Below are positions 12,484-24,959 of a stretch of 64,000 nucleotides of DNA, piece after piece. The DNA is from Enoplosus armatus (lineage: Eukaryota; Chordata; Actinopteri; Centrarchiformes; Enoplosidae), in assembly GCF_043641665.1 (NCBI RefSeq), contig NC_092180.1, positions 5,729,391 to 5,793,390 of the forward strand, in the 5' to 3' direction. Made by a program: the position numbers and the translations under genes. The notes under the pieces were generated by a model. The model was not told the DNA's origin. It saw only the letters and a list, made by a program, of their open reading frames with translations, and searched no databases. Positions within the stretch are counted from its first letter, which is position 1. Each line of letters starts with the position of its first letter.

Positions 12484-12650
12484 CATGAAAAAATGGATGA
12501 AATTTTGAATTGATTATATTTAAGTGGCCATGGTTAAGGCCTGATTTTTCCCTTTCTGTATCAGGACACCTCAGAGTGTATAACCATGCCTAAACCATGG
12601 CTACTTACCTATAATCACCTCAAATTTTCATCCATTTTATTTTCATATGT
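12484..12650. repeat. Long imperfect inverted repeat (foldback hairpin)
   Basis: The left arm at 12491-12543 and the reverse complement of the right arm at about 12583-12637 align with roughly 46 of 53 positions identical. They share AAATGGATGAAA, TGATTATA, TAAGT and GCCATGGTT. Outside them, 'catgaaa' and 'tttcatatg' extend the pairing after a small gap. The loop of about 40 bp holds its own CCTGAT/ATCAGG mini-stem at 12540-12545 and 12560-12565. The size and structure suit either a palindromic MITE or a long hairpin RNA precursor. No known miRNA sequence was recognised. Confidence 0.75.
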
Positions 12651-15600
12651 CAGGACATGTATGATGTATTTCTTGATAGCAAGTTAGACAAACCATTCAA
12701 AGTCTATATTTTATTTGAAACACTCACCACCTGTAGATTTGAAAGGTGGCTGTAAAGAGTCTGCAGTTTACAGCTTTAGAAAGCAGAGCGGCTGGTGTCC
12801 CCTTATTCCAATAGTAACAAATATTTCAAGCATTCATAGAAACTTCTTTACCAAGATTGCCTGTAACCAAAATGAATTCGATTCAAACATTGTACCACCT
12901 GTGTGTCTTTATGTTGGTGTGTATTGAATGAAATGGGCTGAAAAAGTAGGGGCCTATAATAGAACAACATCTCTTTCTACAGCTGTTGTACCTGCCAACA
13001 CCTGCGCAGAGCTTTGATGTTCATATGCTTCACAAAATGATGTTAAAGTAGAGAACTTGAAGGTGGTGTTCATTATTAAGTTAATCCATTATATCTGCTT
13101 GACATTTAAATAAATCTGTGCAAGTTAATTATAACTGAATTGCACTGGTTTTACATACATAAGGTTTTAAGTACATCAGCATTGTTTTAAATCTTTTAAT
13201 AAATCTTAATCATCTCTCTAATCGCAACATAATTGTCTTTGAAGCTGCAAAGATTCTGACATTATTAAATACAGGTTTGGCTGCAGATCTGCAAAAAAAA
13301 AAATGTAACTCCTGAGAAACCCTCCATCCCAGAAGAAAAAAGATGAGTTTCCCACTGACTATTCACAGTGCCACATGTGCCAAGTTAGTAGCAATTTTCT
13401 ACTGAAAAGCTGTAACCTGCGATTAGCTCCAGTACTGTAAGTATTTCATTGGTCTGTGGCTTTTTGGTTAAATGTCCTGTACTCGGCAAGCTAAAAGTGA
13501 CAAGCAGCTGAACCAAGAAACCTCAACTTAGTTTGACTGTCAGAGTACATTTATTCATCGCTCCTTTTTTTTCATGGTTGTTTGCTGTGAGTGGCTAAAG
13601 TTCAGCTACTGTACATTTGCATTTGTACTGCCAAGAAATTCTTCTTCATTTAAAGAGTAAAATTAATCTTTGGTATGTGTTTGTACCAGGTGTGGTGGTG
13701 GTTTGATCACTTTAATTGACCTTAGGTATGTCAAATTTCAACAGAAATTGTACCCAAGCATGGATGAGTGGTTGACCAAGAAGTCAAGCTGTCAAAAGTT
13801 TTCCCAAAGTCTGTTTAAACACATGGACGAGAGCACATTGTTCAGAGTTAAGCAGCCATACTGTAGTACAGTGTGTTTAGCTGAGATGCAGAGTCAGCAT
13901 TAGGCTGAAGTCGAAGGCCGATGGCCTAATATAGTTTGTAAATGAGGATTGATGCTTTAATTGCAAAATAATATTAACCTCCAGAATACTGGAAGGTAAT
14001 AGAAATGTTAGAATATCCATCAGTGGGAATTCAGTTGGAAAATTAAGGCATGGATCTTTTTTCAGGGATACAGCAGAGTGACCAGCGACCTGATGCTTAC
14101 CAGGAACCAATTTTAGCTCATGACGTTTTACTGTAATCTACACCCAGGAAAAGTCCCAGATAGCAAGCACCTAGCAGTCCATCTAAAAAGCAAATAGCAA
14201 GCTGATAGTCCCCTATGAAAAACATAGCAGCGGTCATAATAATAGGTTTTCCACCCTAATCTGACAGTGCACCAGTTACTGCACACACTCACAGTTGTAT
14301 CCTAGCAGCAACCAACTGTATGACATCTGACTTCGAAGCGTTTTGCCAATCAGCACAAGAAACAATCGACAGATGTGGCCCTGCTGCCCTTTTTGCTCTC
14401 AGTAAGTCACAAAACTGTCTCATTTACCACTCCATCATGCTCCCGCTACTTCTGTCTTTTCTTCCACCACAATGTTTGACCTTTGTCACCATCTTGTCAT
14501 TTTTGTCAGCAATGTGCTGACAGCCTCTATGCCAGGTTATAGGGATAGTGTAGTCACGTTACAGGGTGAGCATTAAATGATGATGTCATGATGGTGAAGA
14601 GATTGACTGGTTGGTGCGGTGTGCCTACTATCAGATACAGAGCTGTAGAGGACTGTTGGTCTCCACTCAGACCTCCTTCACCACCAACTAAAATCCACAC
14701 CTCCAATCCTTGATGTTGCTCTGCCAATTACTGCAATCCACAAGCTAACGGCGGATCGACCTTTTTCATTTGGCATGTGATAGCAGGATTTTTTGTTATT
14801 ATTATTTCACTGTGTCCTTAATATTAATACCACTGATAAATTGTGCAGTTGATATAAAAATACAGAAAATACAAACTCATACAGTTTTTGAAATCTGCAG
14901 GAAATTACCAAAACGTGCTTTAAACCTTTAGCAAAACCTTTAACTACAGCTGACTCTACGGACCTGTTAGCCCCATGTGAAGAGTGACATTGCTCCAAGC
15001 ATCATGTTTTTATTCTTAAACAAGGCCTGATCTTACTCACTTTCTGCCATGGAGCTATTATATTTCTCCCTGCTCCTTCTCATGTCATGTTACAAGCTTA
15101 ATGGTCACACTTTGAAAGGTGAGCTGCAAACAAGCTCTAAGTTCAAACAGGTTGAGGGAAGGACAGCACAGTGGTGAGCTCAGCGTCACATCTCTCCTCT
15201 TGGGAAAACAATTGTCACTTCTCATGCGTTGGCAGCTTCATACAAGGCAGTCACCATCCAAGTTTACGTGAGTGGGTGAGTGTCCATGAGTCAGTGGGCT
15301 CCGTTTTTGTGATTACGCACGGTGCTTGATGGAGATTTGTGCCGGTAAAACAGGATATTCATCACACTGAGGGCTTTTTAATTTTATTTTTTAATCTTGC
15401 CTGCACCTGTTTGGAATTAGTAAGTCACCTTGAACTTAAGCGTGCCAAAATGGGAGGAGAGGCACAGGCAGGTGATTCAGTATGGCGGTCAAACAACACA
15501 GTACATTTTTGGTACCAAGCATTACCGTGCCGCACTTCATCACCTGCCTACTAATGACAAAGGCACAAGCCACAGTCACGTTCTGTGCTATTGTTGTGTC

Positions 15601-15779
15601 TTCTCCGAGCAATTGGCACAAGAACACATTCTACTTAATGACTAATAAACCTGTTTTGCAGACATGTTGGTGACTGTGATATAAATTTCTTCATGAAACA
15701 AAATGAGCAGATAATAATGCGGCAGACATCAACAACCAAAGTGATCAGAAGCAAACCTGCAATACATACATTCGCAGAA

Positions 15780-15784
<5 letters not shown>
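12651..15784. other. Non-coding sequence
   Basis: No gene is recognised. Short A, T and GT runs occur. A small palindromic arrangement (ATTAGGC...GCCTAAT, with AGGCC/GGCCT inside) lies at 13899-13930. The frames at 13670-13903, 13877-14110 and 15339-15673 are short, mutually overlapping and without features. Confidence 0.5.

Positions 15785-15821
<37 letters not shown>
15785..15821. repeat. (CA)n microsatellite, about 37 bp
   Basis: A perfect CA run with at least 18 units, likely polymorphic. On the minus strand it encodes the VCVCVC start of a spurious short frame (15635-15817). Confidence 0.97.
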
Positions 15822-15823
<2 letters not shown>

Positions 15824-16360
15824 TGCTGTGTTGCATTGCCTCTGTAGTTATTACAGAAAAACTACATGACAAACTTGAATGTTGCATTTCTGCTTCTTGT
15901 TATTTGTCTTTTATCACTATTACGGCCACATTGCTCTTTTTCCTGATGGGCTGAAAAGCAATTTGATTACTAGTATGTGCCATCACTAAGTGCATGACTG
16001 TTGCCAAAAACAGAAAGCTTCATGTTGGTTCCATTTTAAATTATGATTGTGGAGTGCTTGAATGTCAAAATGATTGTGAATCAGGTCTTCTATTGGAATG
16101 AAAAGGCACTTTTTAAAAGCCAGTATTTTCAATAAACAACCATTTTCACTAATGCACATAAAAATCAAGAACACACAAATTCAAATTTAGAACACATCAT
16201 TTAAATTAATATGCGATAACCGCTGATAATGGAGTCGTCTTAACCATACCTCGTTGCAGATAGTTGTGTCAACATGTCAAATGTAGAATCATGAACAGAT
16301 TAAATATTTCCTTTTTTTACATCTGGACTTTAGAAGGGTAGAAATAGGTACAGGAAACTG
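15822..16360. other. Non-coding, nothing recognised
   Basis: AT-rich sequence without clear repeats or coding signatures. Confidence 0.5.
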
Positions 16361-16373
16361 ATTCACGGTGGTC

Positions 16374-16545
16374 CAGCAGTGGCAGAAAAGTACGAGAGAA
16401 TCTGAGAAAAGGGTGGCAGAGAAGCAGTGATAGAGTGGTGGAGGCTTGGCAGACAAGCTGTAGCAAAGTGGCAGAGAGGCAGCTCAAGGGTGGCATGCTG
16501 GTTGCCCCTGCCAAGCTGAAACAAGGTGCTGAAACAAGGTGCCTC
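16374..16545 (+). repeat. Degenerate minisatellite (GTGGCAGAGA-like units)
   Basis: Variants of a decamer-like unit recur: 'agtggcagaaaag', 'ggtggcagagaagc', 'agtggcagagaggc', 'ggtggcatgc'. The region ends with an exact tandem copy of 'gctgaaacaaggt' (about 16514-16540). The two minus-strand frames crossing it (16317-16514 and 16363-16608) owe their openness to this composition and are not supported as genes. Confidence 0.7.
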
Positions 16546-16727
16546 TGTGTTGACTGTATTTTTGCAAGATTTTGCAGTATTGCATGAGCCCACAGGGAAC
16601 TTTCTCATTTATTTATACACAGTGTTACTGAGAGATAATCAAAAAGTGAAACATTTACCAGGAAACAGGTTCTGATATAGCAAGTTCATTGAAATGTCAC
16701 GATAACTCTCTCTACTTTCAAAAATGT

Positions 16728-17014
16728 CTTAAAGGAACCCCGTGGCGCTTTTGGCCGCTAGCAGTGCTATGGAGAAATGGCTTTATGACTGAGCCCCTGT
16801 TTTGTGCGTTCTTGTGCATGCATGAGCACATGGATGACACAATACATATTCCTGCCAATGGTTTCACACTATTCTACTGATCTTCAGGTGGTGGAAAGAT
16901 GCCAAAGGCAGTGAAGAAGAAGACTGCTAGCAAGTAAACATACGTAGATTTAAACAATGGTGGTTTCAAAATTTTCAAAAAATCGACTTTGCAAATGTGT
17001 CACCTCCTTTAAAA
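16728..17014 (+). mobile_element. Short non-autonomous DNA element (MITE-like)
   Basis: It starts 'cttaaaggaaccccgtgg' and ends 'gtcacctcctttaaaa', giving short imperfect terminal inverted repeats (TTAAAGGA type). Internally it has 'tgccaatggtttcacac', 'aaggcagtgaagaagaagac' and 'gctagcaagtaaacatac'. A diverged relative with the same order of blocks lies at about 53903-54103. From memory, this is a repeat family common in spiny-rayed fishes. It carries no transposase. The frame at 16689-16880 lies across its left part and is not a gene. Confidence 0.6.
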
Positions 17015-19604
17015 ATATCCTGGATTGTAATAAAGGAATATGTCGCCCAAATGCAGGGGCATTTTAAAAGTTTCTGTATTCAGCAATGAATCATAAGCAA
17101 CAATCCAGCTGTGGCTTTACAGACAATATGTTTTAGAAGGAGAAATTCATTGTTGGTTTTTGTCCCTTCAGGGGAATTGTTGTTAATAATAAAAAGACAG
17201 AAATGACACCAGTCCTATGCTTTTAAGAGTAGCTCTACATATTTAAAGGGGTGCTTGTAAAATACTGTCATAACTCCTTTCTTCTTTGTCCTTTCTTTTT
17301 TTCATTTCATCTCGAAGAGTCTCTCTAGTCAGTTCTATCAAATGATTCTTTGTTTACACGAGTATATTGACACTTCCATTCTGATCCGTCTGATCTTTCT
17401 TTCCGATGCCTTTCTCTGTGGCGTTTCTGAGCTGCCTCTCTTCCACTCTACAACAGTTTGCTGTCGCTTACACCACTTTGGTTCTGATGTTGCCTCTTTG
17501 TTTTTGTGAACTCCACACCTTTCTTCTCCTGAGTCGTATATAGCATGACATCCTTCGACATGCTCCGGCTTATCTGTTCTGCTCTCAGCGCTTCCTTTTA
17601 GCCTGTCTAGTGCTGTTTGCGAGCCGGTTTCACCATTCCCTTTTGTCAGTAGCCCTAGGCCATTTTACTCTGGATGTTTCTGCCCGCTGGTCTTTTCCTT
17701 CTTTGGCTGCTTGAACTCTTGACCCTCCCGACCTGGAATTTGTGTCCACAGCTTGGTTTGCTATGAGTCACTGCCTGGACTTGAAGGGATTGGATCTTTG
17801 ACTTTTGAAGAGGTACTGGTCAATGTGAGTTCCCTGTTTTATGTTTGTCAAGCACCTCTTTTTACTTAGTGCGTTTCAGGAGTTTTCAAGTTATTTTCTA
17901 ACAAAGTCAAGGGCAGCCTTGTTTTTTCTCTCTACTACTGTTTTCTAACTTCATATTCAAGCCATTTTTTACCTCGTAAATCCTCCTCAAACTCAAAGAT
18001 TCTCACAAATCCTTCATTTGTAACTTTTACATAGTTTTTAGCGGAGGTAAGCAGCATGTTGGACCAGCCTTGAATCCATCTCTCGTGGGTTGCAGGCCCA
18101 TTACATCCTCAGTTGGGTCTTTTCCCTCCCATCAGCTATTACTACAGTTATTGTTGTTGCATGGTCTTTCAACAGCTGTCAGCAGCAATATTCACAGCAG
18201 TCATTAGATGAATCTCACTGAGGCAATTATACACAGGATGTGAATAAACGGCATACTTTACACTGTGGGGCAGAACAATGGCTCTGATGTTAGAAAATTG
18301 AGTTGAGGTCATCAGTTAAGTTGTTGACTGACTTCATTTGAAGGAATTGCTGACTGTAACTTTTTAGTCAAACTGATAAAGTGTCACATTAAGGAAAAAC
18401 AAATAAAGATGGTTTAGATGCCAGATTTACTGTTGACAGTGACAGAGAGAGGCAAAATGCTGAGCACAACCAACAGATTTAGTGAAAGGAAAGAGGAGTA
18501 GAAAATAGTGCACCATCAGGCTTTCCTTTAAATAAATTTAAAATCTGAATAGCCGGGGAAAATGAGGATAGGAGTGAACTGGGTGTTGGCCTGCATTCTC
18601 TTTGAACAGACCATGCCAGTATTTCAAATGTTTGGGAAGCTGATTGTAGGCAAAATGCATAAATTTGAAACGTATAGCAATGCCAAGCCTAGACCTTACT
18701 TGGCACGTACTTTTGAAACACCTGGGAAAATACTGCACCACTTTTTAATGAGTTTCAGTTAATGCTCCAGAGTCTCGTCTTTACAGAGTGATCTCAGTGT
18801 GCCAGGTAATGTAAAGCAAAGTCCAAATAAAGAGATCCACTGGACTTTTGTTGTTTAGCTAATTGGCTTCCTTCTGATGTCAGGCAGGAGCAGCTTCAGT
18901 ATTTTTTCAGTTGGGACACATCCACTTTCCCCTGGTGGATGAAAACCTAATTGATGTCATCTGTTCTGAGGGCACCAAAAGTTGAGCACCTTCACCCTCT
19001 CCAGGTGATCCCCCCCTTCAAGGTCAAGTGGGTATTTTGGAGAAATGTCAAGATTTTATAGCAGTATTTGGGAAGCCTGTACAGAATGCCTTTGAGTTTT
19101 CCTTCTAATATGGCACAAAACAAAACTGGCTCAATTGGACAGCTCTAAATGAACAAGCATTATCTAGAATGTAGTGAAATTAGATCTGCTGTCCTACAGG
19201 CACCCTCCCGGCTTTTCTGCAGCAATCGCGCTTGTTTTTTGGCAGTTGGCCAGTTCGCTGTCATCCTGATTGGATGTGTTTTCTCTCTAATTGGCTCACT
19301 TGCCTAATTCTCTAATATAATCCTAATGTAAGAAGCTGCATTACCCCAGGTCACCGAGAGGCCACCCAAAGAATTCCCTATCACTGGTGGTATGTGTTTT
19401 CTAGGTCACTGGTAATAATCTGTTAGGATCTAGAAACATGACCTATAATGTAACAATAACGCTTTTAGCAAATAAAGCCAAATCTGCAGCAAGGTACTAC
19501 ATGAATAGACTACTTATTCCCAGACAATATTCACTCTTGGAATACAATATCAGGACGTCGCAACTGATCAAGATTTTTTTATGGTTGTGTTTGGCACTTA
19601 CAGC
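17015..19604. other. Non-coding sequence with pyrimidine-rich tract
   Basis: No gene is recognised. About 17270-17780 on the plus strand is unusually rich in C and T, with a TATA-like 'gtatatagc' near 17537 and 'gaactcttgaccctcccgacctgg'-type text near 17714. This is reminiscent of old LTR sequence, but the match is too weak to call. The opposed frames at 18538-18762 are shadows of each other. Confidence 0.45.
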
Positions 19605-19650
19605 ACTTGGTTAAGGTTAGAGAAAGAACTTGGTCTTGGTCAAACATGAA
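19605..19650 (-). repeat. Fragment of a dispersed repeat (minus-strand AACCAAGT core)
   Basis: 'cacttggttaaggttagaga' is the reverse complement of the core seen at 4021-4085 and 36641-36710. Only the core is preserved. Confidence 0.45.
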
Positions 19651-20181
19651 AAAACACAACAGTGACTTGAAGCATGCTTTTGTTGCCTAGACGTAAGAAG
19701 ATGCAGGGCTCAGGGTGGTACAAAAACATCGCGCATCCTCATTGCAAATGAATATAAACCTGCATTTCCTGCAAAACTTATTTGGCAAAGTAAAATTAGT
19801 AGTATAGAAGCGTCATTTTGAGGAGATAGGGTTGTAATGACGGATGATTTCACCGGGCTGATCTGACTGATACTGAAAGTGACACAGTCATAGATTACAC
19901 TGGGCATCAGATTTTATGAGGATAGTATTTTTGGCCACTGTTGCACTGAGAGCGAACTTTCCAGGGACGAAAGACAGGAAAGAGCTGTAGATTGAGATGG
20001 GACCTTGCAGTGTTATTTGAGGGTTATTTAAGGGGAGGGATTTGAAAGCAATGAGAAACTTCCTGACTTTGTTGGGAAGGGGATGATATTCTTAGGGCTG
20101 GTTGTAATATTACTGGAGGACAGAAAAAATGTGTTTTGGTGAAGGAAGTGAGGTAGAGAAGGAGTAGTGGCGATGATCAAA
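19651..20181. other. Non-coding, nothing recognised
   Basis: Purine-rich on the plus strand towards 20180. No gene or repeat is identified. Confidence 0.5.
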
Positions 20182-20754
20182 CTATGTGCTGCAAGGTGCA
20201 TGAAGACAAAGCTGGGTTAGGTAACGAGTCAAGCCTTGTTCAGTGATGAATCCTGGACTATGAGAAGATATGTACTTTAAATGACATAACTCGAAGGAGG
20301 ATAATGAATGTGCAGAATAAGATTGCAGAATGGGGAGTGACCTTGTATGTGACAGTACAAATATGAAATATGAAATTAAGAAGACATTCCCTCTACAGCA
20401 GGGGTTGAAAGTAAAGTCAATTAAACAGTGTTGTAAAACAACACAATAGAAGCACATAAAAAATATCACTAAACAAAAGATGAGTTCCGGGGAAATTACA
20501 GGGACAAATTTATGGGAACAAGAGAGAAATTCAACACACGGTTTCATTTTCCTCTTGAATTGCAAAACTCTTGCTTGGGGCAGAACACACAAAACACTGC
20601 AGAGACAAACTAGTGTGTCATGGAGAGAGAAAATTGGTGAGCACTCCAGCGTGATCAACGACAGGAAATATGCAGAGGTTGGAATGATATCATGTTCACA
20701 GCCTTTATACTGCACAGTAATGAACATAAGTACATAAGTATTGTATGTCTGCAA
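20182..20754 (-). other. Long open frame, probably accidental
   Basis: A 190-codon open frame on the minus strand opens at TTG, and its first ATG is ten codons in. The product would be rich in Cys, Phe, Leu and Ser, with one hydrophobic stretch (about residues 88-110). It has no recognisable domain, no matching splice sites and no conserved-looking motif. In AT-rich DNA of this length a chance frame of this size is uncommon but possible, and the purine-rich opposite strand helps keep it open. I treat it as unproven. Confidence 0.12.
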
Positions 20755-23366
20755 CTTAATTTTATTTGTTAGTCATGTGAGGACGATGTGGTTACCTTTA
20801 AGTACACTCGCAAATAACTTTACAGCTTTAAAATGTTTTTTTAATTTCATTTGCGACTCATGGGTGCTATTTTACCTTGTATTTATAATATGACAGAGTG
20901 CTGTGAAATGTAGTAAAAAGACAAAAACTGCAACCAGTGTTTCTACCCCAGTGAAACCAAAGAATCCTCATTTTCCAAATTAATTACTCAAATTGCTTTT
21001 GCCATTTCCAAATATCCTTAGCTCCTGTCAAGGTCTTGAAACTTGATTTTAATAAAGGGCAACTCTTCAAGAGAGGGTAATAAAGCAGGACCCACCTTAA
21101 GGACCTTATCGCATTAGTTGATGTTTCGTAGAACATATTCACATATTCCCAAACAAAATAACAATTAATCAAATTACCACAAACCCACTGCAACACAATT
21201 AACCGTGTGAGGTTCAGTGAGGCTTTCGAGGCCCCCTGGACATCTGGGAATGTGTAAAGTTGGTGCAACAGGGTATAACTCCCTCTCCGTGGTCTCATTA
21301 AATATTCACATACAGCAAACACAAGCAGAATTTATGTGCAACATTTTATTTCGTTAATAACCTAATCAAAGTAAAACTTCCTCATGTTAACACCTCAGTC
21401 TGAGTAAACCGGCATATTCTGAATCACCCTTTTTTTGAAAAGGGTGATGTAATCTGTTTGGCACACCAAGATATAAACACTCATATTGTTAATCTACTCT
21501 GGGTGTAGGTGAACTATTGTCAATGTTAAGGTTTTGACACACAGCATGACACTCACTCTGGTCTGTCCAGTGTGAGGCCGCCTGCAGTGCTTTTATCTGT
21601 AGACAGCTCAGGGATTGGGCCTCCTGAGCAAAAAGCAAATTAAACGACAAAATGTGTTGTTTGTCAATGCCCACTGGAAGTATTTTCTGACACCTCTATG
21701 GTGATAGATGATGATGACTGACCTCCTGCCTATGTGACTTGTATTATAATTACCTCACCTTACTTTCTTCTTTGCTCCCATCATATATAATATGGCTGCT
21801 AGAGGACCTGAGCATAAACAGATGTGGTTTTGGGGGGCACTTGCTGAAACAACTGATGCTGTCGTTCTTCTTCTGCAGTGAGCATAGCAGTCTGACTCCT
21901 TTTCCCTTCAGTGCTGACTTACTACTGATTTCACTACATTAATGACTGGAACCATAGACTTTCCATTTCTTTTCAGCTAACTCATTGTTTGGGCTTTTGC
22001 CCAATGCTTTTAGCTTGTTGGTCAGTAAAGTGGCTGGAAGGCTGCTGTGAACAGCTGACAGTCCTTTGGCCCGGCTTAATGTAGAATGAAATCCTGATAT
22101 CCTGTTAGTTTAAACGGCATAATCATTTACTGTCACCCGTGCAGCTGTTTGCCTCCCTTATCTACTGTCTACTTCTTCAGTCTACAGTCAGAATGTTTTC
22201 TACTTTAAACCTGAGTATAAGTTGTATGTTTCTCAATCGCATTTATAGTCTAAATTAAAACCAGTGCCCAATTCTTGCTTCTGGTCTGTGTCTAAACACT
22301 CTTAAGGGGAGCAGAAATGTCTCTCTTTGATCACTGGTGTATTGTTATTTTATCCCTTTTTTATAGCAGCCATTACACATCATAAGCACACTGTGTGCTC
22401 TCATATCTTTAATGAACGTCCCACAGAACTGTCTCTTTTTTTGTCAGTTTAAGTGCAAATGGCGCCGTCTCCTCCTGGATCTGTTAATGATTTCACCCAG
22501 CTGTGCATATTATTGCTCCATCCAGGAAACAATCAACAATCAGATCATCTGGACATAGATTACATTTTTCTAAATCTCCAGGTTTTATTCACTTCTGTTG
22601 ATCACTTTGTGTGCCCCGACAGGTGTTCCTACTGCTCCGATCGTTAACTCTGAGAAATTATTAGCTGTGCAATCATCAGCGCATCAATTCACTGTTGCCA
22701 CTTGTGATTTACTTCCGAGCTGATTTGTTAAGACAGTTTCCATCAATTTCACTGAAAGACAAGGGGTGGCCTAGACACTCTTCCTTTAGATATTATTCTC
22801 ACCAGCTCCCTCAGATTAGGAGGAATTAGGTTATGAGATATTCTGGAGTAAGCAGTTGCTTGCTCTGTTCTCCGTTTTGTACTGTCGGTTTCATGCCACA
22901 TTTTCTTCTTTATTCTGTCTTGAGCAGAATGAAGTGAAGTGTGAATGCATTCAAAAGATGCATTTTAGCCAGATATTGAAAATAAATAAAAGGTAAACGC
23001 ATCCGTCTCTCCAATAAACATACTTAGCTTCACCCCTCTTGAGTAAGTTCATCAGTAAGCACAATGGTGTCTGCAGGTTCTGTCCCCTGTGATAACAGCA
23101 GCTAAAGTTACAATTAATTTATACTGAATTAGCCGTTGTTCTCTGTCTTAAGTGCTTCTTCTTCTGGGGTTCTTGGTAGTTATCAAGCTACAGCCTTAGG
23201 TGCGTCATCACACCACCCTTTGTGTTGGTGTTGAGCTGACCCTGATTAGCATGAAAAGCCAAGACTGGTATATGTGGCTAAGTGTAAATGAAAGTGTCTT
23301 AAATTTCATCTGGATTTTCTAAATAACACTTTAAATGACAAGTGTAAATGAGGCCTCTGGTTTCAT
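20755..23366. other. Non-coding sequence
   Basis: Overlapping short frames (20984-21322 and 21489-21674 minus, 21739-21942 and 22453-22647 plus) lack coding features. No clear mobile element is recognised. Confidence 0.5.
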
Positions 23367-23399
23367 TTGAAATGGTCTTCACCTCCAAACTTTGGAGGT

Positions 23400-24120
23400 T
23401 GTAGCATCAAAGGTGGAGGCTTTTGTAAACCCCATAGCATTGAAACCACCATTCTCTCGGTTATTAATTATCATCTGATAAATGTATACTCCACTAAGGG
23501 CTCAGTGTTAGTGCTGCTTGACCTCAGCCCACCTTGGGATGTGATTAATCATGTTGTTGTAACTTATAGACTGAGAAATAAGGTTGATATTTATAGTGCT
23601 ACGATGGGCTGGTTCTTGTTCTACCCATCAAACAGAAAATGTTTAGTCTCCATTGGTGATTATGCATCTTCATGCTCCGTTGTGGGGCCAAAACTGTTTT
23701 ATTTAACCTTTGGCTCTTAGTATTTGTCAGCAAGCATTTCCTTTAACTTCTTTGCCAGCAGCACTCAGTGCCAACTTGTAGCTGCAAGGTGCCAATAGTG
23801 AAGGACTGTCTGGCTAATGTCAAGAGATAATTGTTCCAAAATTGAGAATCTTGTTATTTGCTCAAAAGTTATTTCTAGAAAAATATAATTGTCTTTTAAA
23901 ACCCTTTAAATCCATTTATCAAAATGATATTAAAGAATTCTTTAATAAATGTTTAAACCCTGAGCAGGAGGCTGCAAATCTATTTCAGACATGGATTTAC
24001 AGTCTTAGGCACACTGATTACTCTGGTTTTTGTCTTTAATAACATGGAGAGCCTTATGTATTTTTAAGCACTATTTTACATCATCTCTCCTCAACTGTTA
24101 CAATGCCCTGTTTTCACAGT
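23400..24120 (+). mobile_element. L2-type LINE relic, reverse-transcriptase fragment
   Basis: A decayed reverse-transcriptase segment of a non-LTR retrotransposon, L2/CR1-like. In one frame, residues GFCKPHSIETT, then SVLVLLDLSPPWDVINHV, a W-F-x-x-Y-x-S-N-R block and VSIGDYASSC correspond in order to conserved blocks of this RT family. The catalytic box, where an aromatic-Ala-Asp-Asp is expected, reads F-A-S-S at 23751-23762, so both catalytic aspartates are lost. A stop lies just upstream at 23718-23720 and another follows. Still in the same frame, 24075-24116 reads FTSSLLNCYNALFS, matching the conserved block that usually follows downstream. The shorter spacing suggests internal deletion. 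No 5' part, endonuclease or 3' tail is visible. It is a dead 5'-truncated copy. Confidence 0.82.
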
Positions 24121-24309
24121 CTCTATTAACAAACTGTGTTATGGCTTCAGACTGTGCGTTAAGCCTAATCATATCTGGTATAGTGAGAAGCTTATTTTAG
24201 CTTCTCTGCAGGGATGCAGCCAGTGTGACTGACCCAGTACCCAGTAAGTTATGATGTTGCTTACATATTCAATTATATCGGCAATTCTACTGCTGTCTTT
24301 CTGTAACTA

Positions 24310-24507
24310 GATACTACTACTAACAACATACTGCTATTACTAGCTGGCTTTAGTAATGCCAGTAACCACTATCACGCCGTGGTCACTAGTGATATTATTA
24401 CAACTACCATCACTTTTACTTTTAATAATACTGCTATAACTACTACTGTGGATACAACTACCAATATTATAATAGGCCTATTACTGCTGCTACCACTAGC
24501 TATTACC
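24310..24507 (+). repeat. Degenerate ACT/ATT trinucleotide-rich array
   Basis: Imperfect triplets of the ACT, ATT, CTG and ACA kind dominate: 'actactactaacaacatac', 'tattattacaactaccatc', 'ataactactactgtggatac', 'tattactgctgctaccac'. A shorter similar stretch lies at 25401-25472. The two may be halves of one old array. Confidence 0.65.
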
Positions 24508-24510
24508 CAC

Positions 24511-24959
24511 AGGGATTGAAAAATAAACATTTATGACAAAACTAAATAAAAAATAACGTGTATTACAAAATAAAATAACCACACACTTTCTGTTTTTCTT
24601 ATGCTGAAATTTAATGTTCATATTCTGTATAAATATTTGAAAATATTTGGTATATTTCCACAGAACAGTACTTGATAGTTATAGTTGGTTGGTTTCCAGC
24701 TGATAAGTTTTGTCAGAAAACTGCAAAAGGGTCTTTAAAATGCTTTTGATGGTTACTTATATGATGATAAGTCAGCACCAATGATGCAAGTTAGACGGGT
24801 TATATTTAAGCTTTATTGTTAGTATTTCCAGATAACATACTTCACTTTTACCAGAGAAAAGGATTTGAAGATGAGTACAAATTCTCAAATCTAATATGGA
24901 AGAGGACAGAACCCCAGTGTTTACGATGTTTAACTCTGATATAGTATAATAGAGAATCA
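24511..24959. other. Non-coding, AT-rich
   Basis: Nothing recognised apart from A/T-rich runs. It lies between the triplet-rich array and the LTR fragment and may belong to inserted DNA. Confidence 0.4.

Noticed and set aside
17270..17780. A further LTR
   Set aside because: The pyrimidine-rich text and a TATA-like word are suggestive, but there is no defined end, poly(A)-type signal or internal copy.
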